From positions 19,023 to 83,022 of the forward strand of contig CAJOIC010000002.1 in the NCBI GenBank assembly GCA_905234625.1: DNA of 64,000 bases. Reading direction: 5' to 3'. The notes under the pieces were generated by a model. The model had not been told where the DNA came from and did not search any database. It saw only the letters and a list, made by a program, of their open reading frames with translations. The stretch is from an uncultured Oscillospiraceae bacterium. Lineage in GTDB: Bacteria > Bacillota > Clostridia > Oscillospirales > Oscillospiraceae. Position numbers and translations under genes: made by a program. Shown in pieces: positions 50,886 through 59,930 of the stretch. How positions within the stretch are numbered: the stretch's first letter is position 1; each line of letters starts with the position of its first letter.

Positions 50886-52511
50886 ATGGCTGAGAAAAAA
50901 GGTCAGAACTTTCTGCATGGCGCCGCCATTTATACCGTGGGCATCATCGTCATCAAGATCCTGGGCGCGATCTATAAGATCCCTCTGGGCAACATCCTGG
51001 GAGACGACGGCTTCACCCACTTCGATGTGACATATAAGATCTACAACGTGTTCCTCACCATCGCCACCGCCGGCGTGCCCGTGGCCCTGAGCCGCCTCAT
51101 CTCGGAGGCGGACGCCATGGACCGGGAGCAGCAGGTGCGGAAGGTCTTCAAGGTGGGCCTTGGCGCCTTTCTGGGCCTGGGGCTCTTCGGGACCCTGGCG
51201 ATGCTCCTGTTCCCGGCGGCGCTGGCCGCCCGGGTGGGAGATATCCAGGCGACCCGCTGTATCTTCGTCATGGCGCCCTCGGTGGTGCTGGTCTGTGTGG
51301 CGGCGGCTTACCGCGGCTACGGTCAGGGCCATTCCGACATGATCCCCACCACCGTCTCCCAGATCGTGGAGACGGCGGTGAAGGTGGCCGTGGGCCTTGG
51401 CGCGGCGGGCATCCTGCACGCCATGGGAAAGAGCGTGGAGATCTGCGCCGCCGGCGCGATCCTGGGCACGACGGTGAGCTCCCTTGCCGCCATGCTGTAC
51501 ATGCAGATCAAGATCCACAGCAAATACGAGGTGAATCCGCCTGTTCGGGAGGGAAGCGATATCCCGGAGGCGGGGAAGAAGATCCTCTGGGACCTGCTGA
51601 AGATCGGCATTCCCATCACCATTTCCAGCTCCATCATGAGCTTCGTGCAGCTGGCGGACTCCATGATCACCCTCAACCAGCTGCAGAACGCCGCGGGGTA
51701 TTCCGCCTCCGCCGCCTATGTGCTCAACGGCGCATACGCAAAGGCGATGACGGTGTATAACGTGCCGTCGGCTTTTGTGGTACCTTTCATGGCCAGCGTG
51801 GTGCCCGCCATCTCCGCCGCCCGCGTCCGCGGCAACCGCGGGGAGGTCTGCGATACCGCAGAGAAGGCCATGCGCATGTGCACGCTCCTGTGCCTTCCCA
51901 TGGCGGTGGGCATGGCGGTGCTGGCTGTGCCGTGCATGGAGGTGCTCTATCCCGGCAGCGCAAGCCAAGGCGGCGTCCTCCTCATGGAGTTGGGCGTCGT
52001 GTGCTACTTCATGACCATGAGCCTCATGACGAACGCCATTCTCCCTGCCAACGGCAACGAGCGTCTGCCGCTGCTGTCCAGCATCCTGGGACTCATCACG
52101 AAGATCATCATGACCTATGTCCTTGTGGGGGATCCCCGGCTCAACATCTACGGAGCGCCTCTGGGCACTCTGTGCTGTTATATCGTCATGCTGACCACGA
52201 ACCTCATCGCCATGGCGCGGCATATGGACCGCCCCATGAACCTCTGGCGCATCTTTGGCCGGGCAGGCATCAGCTGCGCGGCTATGGGCGTGGCTGCATG
52301 GGCGGTGTACGACCTCCTGCACGGCGTCATGGCCGGTTCCGCCGCTGTTGCCGGGAGATCCATGAACGTTTTGCTGCCGTTTTTCGCGGCGGTATGCGTG
52401 GGGGTCGTGGTCTACGCGGTGATGATCGTGGCCCTGCGGGCCATCACCCTGGAGGACATGAAGCTCTTCCCCAAGGGGGAGAAGCTCGCTAAAGTGCTCC
52501 ATATTCGGTAA
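50886..52511 (+). CDS. spoVB: Polysaccharide/lipid II flippase, SpoVB/MurJ-like (MOP superfamily)
   Basis: 541 residues with fourteen hydrophobic segments. The start FLHGAAIYTVGIIVIKILGAIYKIPLGNILG is characteristic of SpoVB/YabM-type MVF transporters, which move lipid-linked wall precursors across the membrane; SRLISEADAM and SFVQLADSMITLNQLQ are further family blocks. Followed by mazG, HU and rqcP, the same neighbourhood as the yabM-yabN-rqcP region of Bacillus, so a housekeeping or spore wall role is likely. GAAGGAGG lies 6 bases upstream. Confidence 0.92.
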   Translation: MAEKKGQNFLHGAAIYTVGIIVIKILGAIYKIPLGNILGDDGFTHFDVTYKIYNVFLTIATAGVPVALSRLISEADAMDREQQVRKVFKVGLGAFLGLGLFGTLAMLLFPAALAARVGDIQATRCIFVMAPSVVLVCVAAAYRGYGQGHSDMIPTTVSQIVETAVKVAVGLGAAGILHAMGKSVEICAAGAILGTTVSSLAAMLYMQIKIHSKYEVNPPVREGSDIPEAGKKILWDLLKIGIPITISSSIMSFVQLADSMITLNQLQNAAGYSASAAYVLNGAYAKAMTVYNVPSAFVVPFMASVVPAISAARVRGNRGEVCDTAEKAMRMCTLLCLPMAVGMAVLAVPCMEVLYPGSASQGGVLLMELGVVCYFMTMSLMTNAILPANGNERLPLLSSILGLITKIIMTYVLVGDPRLNIYGAPLGTLCCYIVMLTTNLIAMARHMDRPMNLWRIFGRAGISCAAMGVAAWAVYDLLHGVMAGSAAVAGRSMNVLLPFFAAVCVGVVVYAVMIVALRAITLEDMKLFPKGEKLAKVLHIR

Positions 52512-52578
52512 CAAATATCACAAAACCATTGAAATATCTAGGTTTTTTGAATTTTTCTATTGCAGAGTGAGGCATTCT

Positions 52579-53370
52579 ATGGTAAATTTTCAGTACAAAG
52601 AACGCTATAATATCGAGGATTTTCGTCAAATCATGGCCCTGCTCCGTCAGCCGGACGGCTGCCCCTGGGATCGGGTCCAGACCCATGAGAGCATCCGCCG
52701 CAATATGCTGGAAGAGGCTTACGAGGCCGTCACCGCCATCAACCATGGCGATATGGAGAACCTGAGGGAGGAGCTGGGGGATCTGCAGATGCAGATCCTG
52801 TTCCACGCCCGTATGGAGGAGGAGACCGGCGGCTTCGATTTCGATGATGTCTGCGATGAGGCGTGCAAGAAGCTCATCCGCCGCCATCCCCACGTGTTCG
52901 GGGACGCTCTCGCCGGTACGCCGGAGGAGGTCCTGACCACCTGGGACGAGGTGAAGCGCCAGGAGAAAAAGCAGAAGACCACCGCCCGCGCCATGGCGGA
53001 CGTGGCGGACGCTCTCCCGGCCCTGTGGCGTGCGGAGAAGATCCAGTCCAAGGCGAAAAAGGAAGGTTTTGACTGGGACGATTGGCGCGGTCCCCGGGAA
53101 AAGCTCTCAGAGGAGATCGCGGAGCTGGACGAGGCCATTGCCTCCGGCGGTGACGTGGAGGCCGAGCTGGGCGACGTTCTCGCCACGGTGGTGAATCTGG
53201 CCCGGCATCTGGATATCGACCCGGAAAAGGCGCTGGGAGGCGCCAGCGACCGTTTTGTGGCCCGCTACACGCGGATGGAAGAGCTGGCAGGGGACAAGCC
53301 CCTGACGGACTATGCGCCTGAGGAACGTGAGGCCTTCTGGGAACAGGCAAAGGCCGAACTGAAGAAGTAA
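52579..53370 (+). CDS. mazG: Nucleoside triphosphate pyrophosphohydrolase MazG
   Basis: 263 residues with two tandem MazG domains. It hydrolyses NTPs/dNTPs to NMP and pyrophosphate. First domain: LLRQPDGCPWDRVQTHESIRRNMLEEAYEAV with the ExxE of EEAYE and EELGDLQMQILFH as the second acidic pair. Second domain: WDDWRGPREKLSEEIAELDEAI and EAELGDVLATVVNLARHLDIDPEKAL. ATG 52579 is 6 bases after GTGAGG; a GTG at 52567 precedes that site. Lies between the flippase and HU genes. Confidence 0.95.
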   Translation: MVNFQYKERYNIEDFRQIMALLRQPDGCPWDRVQTHESIRRNMLEEAYEAVTAINHGDMENLREELGDLQMQILFHARMEEETGGFDFDDVCDEACKKLIRRHPHVFGDALAGTPEEVLTTWDEVKRQEKKQKTTARAMADVADALPALWRAEKIQSKAKKEGFDWDDWRGPREKLSEEIAELDEAIASGGDVEAELGDVLATVVNLARHLDIDPEKALGGASDRFVARYTRMEELAGDKPLTDYAPEEREAFWEQAKAELKK

Positions 53371-53442
53371 GATCTCCGCCCGGAGCGGATATCTATAAAA
53401 ACAAAAGAGACGGTCTTACCGTCAATAATTAGGAGGAAAAAC

Positions 53443-53718
53443 ATGAACAAAGCAGAACTTATCGCTGCCGCCGCCGAGAAGGCCGGCCTGTCCAAGAAGG
53501 ATTCCGAGAAGGTTGTCAACGCCGCCCTCGACGCCATCACCGAGGCCCTCGTGAAGGGCGAGAAGGTGCAGCTGGTCGGCTTCGGCGCATTTGACGTCAA
53601 GGTCCGCGGCGAGCGCATCGGCCGCAACCCCCAGACCAAGCAGGAGATCAAGATCCCCGCTTCCAAGGTCCCTCAGTTCAAGGCCGGCAAGGCTCTGAAG
53701 GACGCTGTTGCGAAGTAA
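53443..53718 (+). CDS. hup: DNA-binding protein HU
   Basis: 91 residues, the standard HU size. Dimeric nucleoid protein that bends [32 protein letters not shown] forms the dimer helices (written here up to the family start MNKAELIAA), followed by [24 protein letters not shown] with the arm tip RNPQT and the closing [11 protein letters not shown]. Has AGGAGG 8 bases upstream and a terminator directly after, so it can be expressed apart from mazG and rqcP. Biased codon use suggests high expression. Confidence 0.97.
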   Translation: MNKAELIAAAAEKAGLSKKDSEKVVNAALDAITEALVKGEKVQLVGFGAFDVKVRGERIGRNPQTKQEIKIPASKVPQFKAGKALKDAVAK

Positions 53719-53730
53719 GAGATTCATATA

Positions 53731-53761
53731 AAAAAGGGCGCGGTGCACCGCGTCCTTTTTT
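53731..53761 (+). terminator. Terminator of HU
   Basis: A palindromic stem centred at 53745 with A5 and T7 ends (53731-53761), between HU and rqcP. Bidirectional in form. Confidence 0.85.
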
Positions 53762-53775
53762 GATGGAGGTAAACC

Positions 53776-54018
53776 ATGCGATTGGACAAATATCTGAAGG
53801 TCTCCCGGCTCATCAAGCGCCGGACTGTGGCCAACGACGCCGCGGACGGCGGCAGGGTCCTGGTGAACGGGCAGCCCGCCAAGCCCTCCAAGGATGTGAA
53901 ACCCGGCGACGTGATCGAGATCCGCTTCGGCGCACGCACGGTGAAGGTGGAGATCCTCTCCGTGTCGGAAAACGCCACGAAGGCGGACGCTCCCGCGATG
54001 TATCGGGAGCTGATTTGA
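53776..54018 (+). CDS. rqcP: S4-domain ribosome quality control protein RqcP (Hsp15-like)
   Basis: 80 residues consisting of one S4 RNA-binding domain: MRLDKYLKVSRLIKRRTVAND, then GRVLVNGQPAKPSKDVKPGDVIEIRFG. RqcP works with RqcH at stalled 50S subunits to add C-terminal Ala tails to nascent chains; the position beside mazG and the flippase gene matches the Bacillus locus. GGAGG lies 8 bases upstream. No yabP/yabQ/divIC follows, unlike Bacillus. Confidence 0.93.
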   Translation: MRLDKYLKVSRLIKRRTVANDAADGGRVLVNGQPAKPSKDVKPGDVIEIRFGARTVKVEILSVSENATKADAPAMYRELI

Positions 54019-54209
54019 TCGGAAACCGACCATGTGAATCGACAGAGTTTGACATGATTTACATGTTATGGCACGTATATTCGGAAACTTTTGTGCAAAA
54101 TTCTGTGGAAAGTGTTTAAAAAGAAGCGGTTTTCGCGGCGAAATGTTTGCGGACGACCTGCATAATCCGGCATGCTCCTCCATATCCATTGGGTATGGGG
54201 GTGCTTGCT

Positions 54210-55367
54210 ATGAAGAAGTTTTTGGCGGCGGTATTGGCCGTCCTGCTGGCGATATCCGCGTCCGGCGGCGCTTATGCGGTGGAGACCCTGTCCGGTGAAG
54301 ATATCCCGATCCCGGCGCCCTGCGCGGTGCTCATGGAGCGTTCCACGGGCGAGGTCATCTATGAGAAGGACGCGCATACCCGCTGCGCTCCTGCCAGCGT
54401 AACAAAGGTGATGACCATGCTGCTGGTGACGGAAGCTCTGGACGCCGGCGTCATCACCCGGGACACGGTGGTCACCGCGTCGGAGACCGCCTGTTCCATG
54501 GGCGGCAGTCAGATCTGGCTGGAGCCCGGGGAGCGGATGACGGTGCATGAGATGCTCAAGTGCGTGGCAGTCGTCAGCGCCAATGACTGCGCCGTTGCTC
54601 TGGCGGAACTTCTGTGCGGCACGGAGGAGGCCTTCGTGAGGCGCATGAACGAGCGGGCCGGGGAGCTGGGGATGAAGGATACCCATTTTACAAACTGCAC
54701 CGGCCTTTTTGACGACGACGGCCACTACACCTCGGCTTACGATATCGCGCTGATGTCCCGGGAGCTCATCTCCCACGAGAGCATCAAGGAGTATACCACC
54801 ATCTGGATGGACACCGTCCGAAACGGGGAGTTCGGTCTCTCCAACACCAATAAACTCATCTATTACTACGACGGCGCCACAGGGCTCAAGACGGGATTTA
54901 CATCGAAGGCCATGTACTGTCTGTCCGCCACAGCGGAGAGGGAGGGAACGGAATATATCGCCGTTGTCCTCCACGCCGCCACCAGTGCGGAGCGGTTCGA
55001 AAGCGCGAAGGCGCTTTTGAGCTACGCCTTCGCAAACTACGAGCTGGCATCCCTGCGTCCGCCGGAGGCGCTTCCCCCGGTACGTGTGGAGCTGGGAAAG
55101 GCGGAGAGCGTGCAGCCAGTATTCGACGGCAGCGGCACGCTGCTGGCGGAGAAGGGCAAGCTCAGCGGACTGACCTTTGACGTGGCGCTGGAGCCGACGG
55201 TGGAGGCGCCGGTGACTGCAGGACAGAAGCTGGGGACCATGACCGTCCGAAGCGGCGACGAGATACTGGCAACGGTGGATATCCTGTCGCCGGAGGCGGT
55301 GGAACGACTGTCCTTTGGAGACGTATACGGACGCCTTCTGTGGGCGCTTGTCGGCCATTCTGTGTGA
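54210..55367 (+). CDS. dacF: D-alanyl-D-alanine carboxypeptidase (DacF-like penicillin-binding protein)
   Basis: 385 residues. Signal peptide to about residue 23, then a serine peptidase S11 domain: active-site SVTK at 63-66, SAN at 123-125 and KTG at 227-229. A C-terminal beta domain (from about 290, VRVELGKAESVQPVFDG) precedes a hydrophobic amphipathic end that holds it to the membrane face (FGDVYGRLLWALVGHSV). It removes the terminal D-Ala from wall stem peptides. The ATG at 54210 begins the signal peptide; the longer frame to 54147 is not plausible. Confidence 0.95.
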   Translation: MKKFLAAVLAVLLAISASGGAYAVETLSGEDIPIPAPCAVLMERSTGEVIYEKDAHTRCAPASVTKVMTMLLVTEALDAGVITRDTVVTASETACSMGGSQIWLEPGERMTVHEMLKCVAVVSANDCAVALAELLCGTEEAFVRRMNERAGELGMKDTHFTNCTGLFDDDGHYTSAYDIALMSRELISHESIKEYTTIWMDTVRNGEFGLSNTNKLIYYYDGATGLKTGFTSKAMYCLSATAEREGTEYIAVVLHAATSAERFESAKALLSYAFANYELASLRPPEALPPVRVELGKAESVQPVFDGSGTLLAEKGKLSGLTFDVALEPTVEAPVTAGQKLGTMTVRSGDEILATVDILSPEAVERLSFGDVYGRLLWALVGHSV

Positions 55368-55440
55368 TGTTTTCCCCATTTTGATGGAAAAATCGACAGA
55401 TTTCTGTGATCTGCGCCCCACTTTTCAGGAAAAAAGCCCC

Positions 55441-55469
55441 TTGCAAAGTGGCCTGGAAAGGACTATAAT
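55441..55469 (+). promoter_or_regulatory. Promoter of pgi
   Basis: TTGCAA (55441-55446), a 17-base spacer, then TATAAT (55464-55469), 60 bases before the pgi ATG. Confidence 0.75.
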
Positions 55470-55528
55470 GACGAACGATACAGATATGGTCATTGTTTAA
55501 CATTCTTTAGGATAGAGAGGGCACGATT

Positions 55529-56794
55529 ATGGTCAAAGTGGATCTGTCCGGAGCCATCGGATTTCTGGATGGCGAGGGTCCCGATTACGGTGCTGCGGGC
55601 GTCGCCCACCGTGCGCTGGCGGAGGGTACCTGGGCCGGCGCGGAGTTTACGGGCTGGCGTCAGCTTCCCAGGCGCGTACAGGGCGAGGAACTGAAAAAGA
55701 TCCTTGCTGCGGCGGAACGCATCCGCGATACCAGCGAAGTGCTGGTGGTGGTGGGCATCGGCGGCAGCTATCTCGGTGCGCGCGCCGGTATCGAGCTCAT
55801 CCAGCCGAAGGACGGACCGGAGATCATCTTCGCCGGGACCGGCCTGTCCGCCGACGATCTGAACGATAAACTGGAGCGCCTGGGCGACCGGGATTTCTCC
55901 ATCAACGTGGTGTCGAAATCCGGTACCACCCTGGAGCCCGCGGCGGCCTTCCGGATCTGGAAGGGCGTCCTGGAAAAGAAATACGGCGCCGGGGCGAAAA
56001 AACGCATCTATGCCACCACGGACGCGCACAAGGGCGTCCTGAAGGGTATTGCTGACGCGGAGGGATACGAGACCTTCGTGGTGCCCGATGATGTGGGCGG
56101 GCGGTTCTCCGTCCTGTCCGCGGTGGGCCTTCTGCCGCTGGCGGCCGCAGGCTGCGACGTGCGCACGCTGGTGGGTACGGCGGCGGAGAGTATGTACGCT
56201 CTGGACCAGCGGGGACCCGAGAATCCAGCGTGGCAGTATGCCGCCACCCGAAACGCCCTGTACGCCCACGGCAAGACCATTGAGATCCTGGCGTGCTATG
56301 AGCCATCCTTCCGGTATATGGCTGAGTGGTGGAAGCAGCTCTACGGCGAGAGCGAAGGGAAAAACGGCGTTGGCATCTATCCCGCGTCGGTGGAGTATAA
56401 CGCGGACCTGCACTCCATGGGCCAGTACATCCAGGACGGTCCCCGGACCCTAATGGAGACGGTCGTGAGCTTCGAGCGGCCCCGGCGCGACTTTGAGATG
56501 CCCTTTGCCATGGGCGATCCCGATGGCCTGAACTACCTGGCGGGACGAGGACTGTCCGATATCTCCCGGGTCGCGATGGAGGCGGTGAAAGCTGCCCATA
56601 TCGCCGGCGGCGTGCCCAACATCGGCGTGTCGGTCCCCCTTCGGGACGAGGCGGGCTTTGCGGAACTCGTCTGCTTCTTTGAGATGGCCTGCGCCATCAG
56701 CGGCTATATGCTGGGGGTGAATCCCTTCGATCAGCCCGGTGTGGAGGCATATAAGAAGAACATGTTCCGCATGCTGGGGAAACCCGGAACATAA
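55529..56794 (+). CDS. pgi: Glucose-6-phosphate isomerase
   Basis: 421 residues, somewhat shorter than the usual roughly 450 of Firmicutes enzymes. Interconverts glucose-6-phosphate and fructose-6-phosphate. VVGIGGSYLGARAGIELI is the phosphate-binding strand; VVSKSGTTLEPAAAFRI the sugar-phosphate loop; DVGGRFSVLSAVGLLPLA and the FNPASVEYNADLHSMGQYIQ-like segment YPASVEYNADLHSMGQYI hold the catalytic Glu/His; NPFDQPGVEAYKKNMF with the catalytic Lys ends it. Own promoter; GAGAGGG upstream. Confidence 0.96.
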   Translation: MVKVDLSGAIGFLDGEGPDYGAAGVAHRALAEGTWAGAEFTGWRQLPRRVQGEELKKILAAAERIRDTSEVLVVVGIGGSYLGARAGIELIQPKDGPEIIFAGTGLSADDLNDKLERLGDRDFSINVVSKSGTTLEPAAAFRIWKGVLEKKYGAGAKKRIYATTDAHKGVLKGIADAEGYETFVVPDDVGGRFSVLSAVGLLPLAAAGCDVRTLVGTAAESMYALDQRGPENPAWQYAATRNALYAHGKTIEILACYEPSFRYMAEWWKQLYGESEGKNGVGIYPASVEYNADLHSMGQYIQDGPRTLMETVVSFERPRRDFEMPFAMGDPDGLNYLAGRGLSDISRVAMEAVKAAHIAGGVPNIGVSVPLRDEAGFAELVCFFEMACAISGYMLGVNPFDQPGVEAYKKNMFRMLGKPGT

Positions 56795-56926
56795 CAGAAA
56801 TCCAATGTCCCGGAGTCTTTTGGCTCCGGGACAAAAAATAAACTCCTTTTTTAACACTTTTGTCATTGCAGGACAGCGCGAATCATGGTATCATGTAGTT
56901 ACCATAAACAAGGAGCGTGAACCATC

Positions 56927-57340
56927 TTGGTTAGATTGATCATGGGTCTCAAAGGGACCGGCAAAACAAAGACACTGGTGGAACTGGTGCGCAAGGCAGT
57001 GGACGAAGAGCACGGCGATGTGATCTGCATCGAGAAGGACAAGGTCCTTACATATGACATCCCCTATCAGGCGAGGCTCATCCATGCGTCCGAGTTCGGC
57101 ATCAACTCTCTGGAGCTCATGCGCGGCTTCATCAGCGGTCTGGCCGCCGGAAACTTTGATATCACCCATGTGTTTATTGATAACCTCTTCAAGATCATCG
57201 GCCAGGCCGACGCCGAGGTCCTGGCGGACTTCCTGGCATGGCTGGAGCGCTTCGGCGGTCAGGAGAGCATCACCTTCACTGTGACCGTCTCCGCCGATCC
57301 CGCCGATTACGGTGAGGCCGTCACCAAATACCTCGCGTAA
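56927..57340 (+). CDS. Small P-loop ATP-binding protein (hypothetical)
   Basis: 137 residues. Walker A is GLKGTGKTKT at about 7-16 and a Walker-B-like strand THVFIDNLFKI lies near 80-90. The rest resembles a single RecA-like or NTPase core without further recognisable domains; it is too short for a helicase or ABC ATPase. The start is TTG with AGGAG about 11 bases upstream, needed to keep the first strand VRLIMGLKG. Flanked by pgi and, convergently, a cysteine desulfurase; no operon partner. Function unknown. Confidence 0.8.
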   Translation: MVRLIMGLKGTGKTKTLVELVRKAVDEEHGDVICIEKDKVLTYDIPYQARLIHASEFGINSLELMRGFISGLAAGNFDITHVFIDNLFKIIGQADAEVLADFLAWLERFGGQESITFTVTVSADPADYGEAVTKYLA

Positions 57341-57352
57341 CATGCGGTAAAC

Positions 57353-57387
57353 AAAAAGGACGGAGCCGTTCAGGCTCCGCCTTTTTT
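57353..57387. terminator. Bidirectional terminator between the P-loop gene and the second cysteine desulfurase
   Basis: A stem of 7 GC pairs (57361-57367 with 57373-57379) extended by A/T-rich arms to T6, between convergent genes. Confidence 0.88.
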
Positions 57388-57391
57388 GCGG

Positions 57392-58516
57392 TCAGGTACG
57401 GATGAGTGCGCCCAGGGTCTCCGCCATGGCGGCGACAAAGCCGTCGATGTCCTCCTCCGTGGTGAAGCGGCAGAGGGAGACGCGGATGGAGCCTGCCACG
57501 ACCTTCTGGGGCAGCTTCATGGCCTCCAGCACGTGGCTGCGGGCGCCCTTCTTGCAGGCGGAACCCATGGAGACGCATACACCCTTGGCATCCAGCGCGT
57601 TTAAGAGCACCTCGCTGCGGTATCCGGGAAAAGCTGCGTTCAGGATGTGGGGAGCGCCGCCTCCGTTCAGCACAAGATCGGGAAACGCATCCCGCAGACC
57701 ATCGACGGCCCGACAGCGAAGGGCCTTCATGCGTTCCGCCGCGCCTGTATCCTGCCGTGCGGCGTTCACCGCCGCAGCAAAGGCGCATATCCCCGGGAGA
57801 TTCTCTGTGCCGGAGCGCCGTCCGCCTTCTTGTCCGCCTCCCAAAAGCAGCGGCGGCAGCCGAAGGGCTTTGCGCACATACAAGGCGCCGATCCCTTTGG
57901 GGGCATGGATCTTGTGTCCCGAGAGGGTGATCATGTCCGCGCCCAGGGAACCGGCGGTGAAGGGGACCTTCAGAAATGCCTGCACCGCGTCGGTGTGGAG
58001 CAGCGCCTGGGACCCGGAGGCTTTGAGACCTTTTGCGATGGCGGCTATGTCCGTCACGGAGCCGGTCTCGTTGTTCACCAGCATGAGGCTTACAAGGATC
58101 GTGTCTTCCCGCAGGGCTGCCAGGACGTCCTCCGTCCGAACGGAGCCGTCAGGCGCGGGGGAGAGCCGGGTGATCTCGAAACCCTCCTTTTCCAGCTCGT
58201 CCAGGCTCTTTCGCACGGCGTCGTGCTCCACGGCGGAGCTTATGATGTGCCGTCCCCTGTGCCGCATGAGCTTCGCGCCGGAGCGGATGGCCCAGTTGTC
58301 GCCCTCCGTGCCTCCGGCGGTGAAGAAGAGCTCCTCCGGGCTTGCGCCAATGGCCCGGGCGATATCCCCGCGGGCGGCTTTCAGGGCGTCCCGGGCGTCT
58401 CTGCCCGGCTTGTGGGTGGAGCTGGGATTACCGAATCCCTCTGTCATGCAGCGCAGGGCCGCCTCCGCCGCCTCGGGACAGACCCGGGTGGTGGCGGCAT
58501 TATCAAGATAGATCAT
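57392..58516 (-). CDS. Cysteine desulfurase, second copy (IscS/NifS family)
   Basis: 374-residue PLP enzyme. MIYLDNAATTRVCPEA start, FTAGGTEGDNWAI, VEHDAVRKSLDEL (His), NNETGSVTDI, HTDAVQAFLKV, TLSGHKIHAPKGIGAL with the PLP Lys, and SMGSACKKGARSHVLEAM with the persulfide Cys. It differs clearly from the desulfurase at 41626, has no scaffold gene beside it, and is divergent from mtaB, which needs Fe-S clusters and sulfur for methylthiolation. It may feed that or a Sec/thiamine-type pathway; this is inference. ATG 58516 precedes the conserved N terminus. Confidence 0.92.
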   Translation of the reverse strand: MIYLDNAATTRVCPEAAEAALRCMTEGFGNPSSTHKPGRDARDALKAARGDIARAIGASPEELFFTAGGTEGDNWAIRSGAKLMRHRGRHIISSAVEHDAVRKSLDELEKEGFEITRLSPAPDGSVRTEDVLAALREDTILVSLMLVNNETGSVTDIAAIAKGLKASGSQALLHTDAVQAFLKVPFTAGSLGADMITLSGHKIHAPKGIGALYVRKALRLPPLLLGGGQEGGRRSGTENLPGICAFAAAVNAARQDTGAAERMKALRCRAVDGLRDAFPDLVLNGGGAPHILNAAFPGYRSEVLLNALDAKGVCVSMGSACKKGARSHVLEAMKLPQKVVAGSIRVSLCRFTTEEDIDGFVAAMAETLGALIRT

Positions 58517-58584
58517 ATAAATCACCGATTTCTTTGGAATGTCTTTGCCCATTATAATCTCTGAGGAGAGAAAAAACAAGGACT

Positions 58585-59835
58585 ATGAAATATGCCGTTT
58601 ACACTCTGGGCTGTAAAGTGAACCAGTACGAGACCCAGGCGATAGAGACGATGCTGCGGGCGCGGGGCTTCGAGCCAGCGGAGGAGGACGCGGACGTTAT
58701 CCTCGTGAATACCTGCGCCGTCACCGCCGAGAGCGGCCGTAAATCCCGGCAGGCCATCCGCCGCCTCCAGGGAAAGCATCCCCGTGCTCTGACGGCGGTG
58801 TGCGGCTGCTTCTCCCAGCTGGAGCCGGAGGCGGTGCGGGAGCTGGGAGCGGACATCGTCTTCGGCAGCGGCGAGAAGGAGAAGCTGGTGGAGGCCATCG
58901 TCTCTGCCATGCCAGCCACGGAGATCGACGATCCCTTCAAGCGCCTGACCTTCGAGCCCCTGCCCGCAGGGGCGGTCACGGGCAGGACCAGGGCCATGAT
59001 GAAGATCCAGGACGGCTGCGATAATTTCTGCGCCTACTGCGTCATACCATATACCCGGGGGAGGGTGCGCAGCCTGCCTCTGGAGCTGTGCGAAAAACAG
59101 GCGGCGGAGCTGGCGGCCCAAGGCTTCAGCGAGATCGTGGTCACCGGCATCGAGATCGCCTCCTACGGCAAGGATCTGCCGGGAAAGCCCGGCCTGGCGG
59201 ACGCGGTGGAGATCATTGCCAAAGCAGCGCCGAATGCCCGGATCCGTCTGGGCTCTCTGGAGCCTACCGTGGTGACGGAGGAGTTCTGCCGCCGTCTCGC
59301 GGCGCTGGGGAACGTGTGTCCACACTTTCATCTGTCCCTCCAGTCCGGCTGCGATGATACTCTGCGCCGTATGCGCCGGAAGTACGATACCACCGCGTTT
59401 GCCGCCTGCTGTGACCGCCTGCGGGAGCATTTTCCCGGCTGCGGCTTGACGGCGGACCTCATTTGCGGCTTTCCCGGGGAGACAGAGGAGCAGTTTACCG
59501 AAACGCTGGCCTTTTTGGAGGAGATCGGGTTTCTGTTTGTCCACGCTTTCCCGTACTCTATCCGACCCGGTACCAAGGCGGCGGATATGCCGGACCAGCT
59601 TACCCGTGCAGAAAAGGAGGAGCGGGTCCGCAGAGCCAATGAGGTCATCCGGCGGATGCGGAGGGAGTATCTCTCGCGGCAGGTGGGGAAGACCCTGCCG
59701 GTACTTTTCGAAAAGCCCCGGGAGGGCCACAGTGGCAGCTACTGTCAGGTGGTCACAGAGAATGCGTATACCCGGAATACTGTGCAGAATATCCAAATAA
59801 TCGCTGCGGAGGAAGACCGACTTTTGGGTATATAA
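58585..59835 (+). CDS. mtaB: tRNA t6A37 methylthiotransferase MtaB
   Basis: 416 residues. Radical SAM enzyme that turns t6A37 into ms2t6A in ANN-decoding tRNAs. The N-terminal UPF0004 domain binds the second cluster through Cys10 (TLGCKVNQYE), Cys44 (VNTCAVT) and CGC at 73-75. The radical SAM motif CxxxCxxC is Cys145/149/152 (GCDNFCAYC). LSLQSGCDDTLRRMRRKY and TADLICGFPGETEEQF are further family blocks, and a TRAM-like domain ends it. The KVNQYET start is typical of MtaB rather than MiaB or RimO. Confidence 0.95.
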   Translation: MKYAVYTLGCKVNQYETQAIETMLRARGFEPAEEDADVILVNTCAVTAESGRKSRQAIRRLQGKHPRALTAVCGCFSQLEPEAVRELGADIVFGSGEKEKLVEAIVSAMPATEIDDPFKRLTFEPLPAGAVTGRTRAMMKIQDGCDNFCAYCVIPYTRGRVRSLPLELCEKQAAELAAQGFSEIVVTGIEIASYGKDLPGKPGLADAVEIIAKAAPNARIRLGSLEPTVVTEEFCRRLAALGNVCPHFHLSLQSGCDDTLRRMRRKYDTTAFAACCDRLREHFPGCGLTADLICGFPGETEEQFTETLAFLEEIGFLFVHAFPYSIRPGTKAADMPDQLTRAEKEERVRRANEVIRRMRREYLSRQVGKTLPVLFEKPREGHSGSYCQVVTENAYTRNTVQNIQIIAAEEDRLLGI

Positions 59836-59930
59836 AATTTGCATTCTGCCGGGTATATGATATAATTGTTTCAAATGCTTTAATGCGGTAAACAAAACCG
59901 TCTGCCGCTGAAAATGAGAGGTCGAACCAC

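Noticed and set aside
56806..56833. Hairpin after pgi as an intrinsic terminator
   Set aside because: The 10-bp stem is followed by A residues, not T, on the pgi strand, so it does not fit an intrinsic terminator for that gene.
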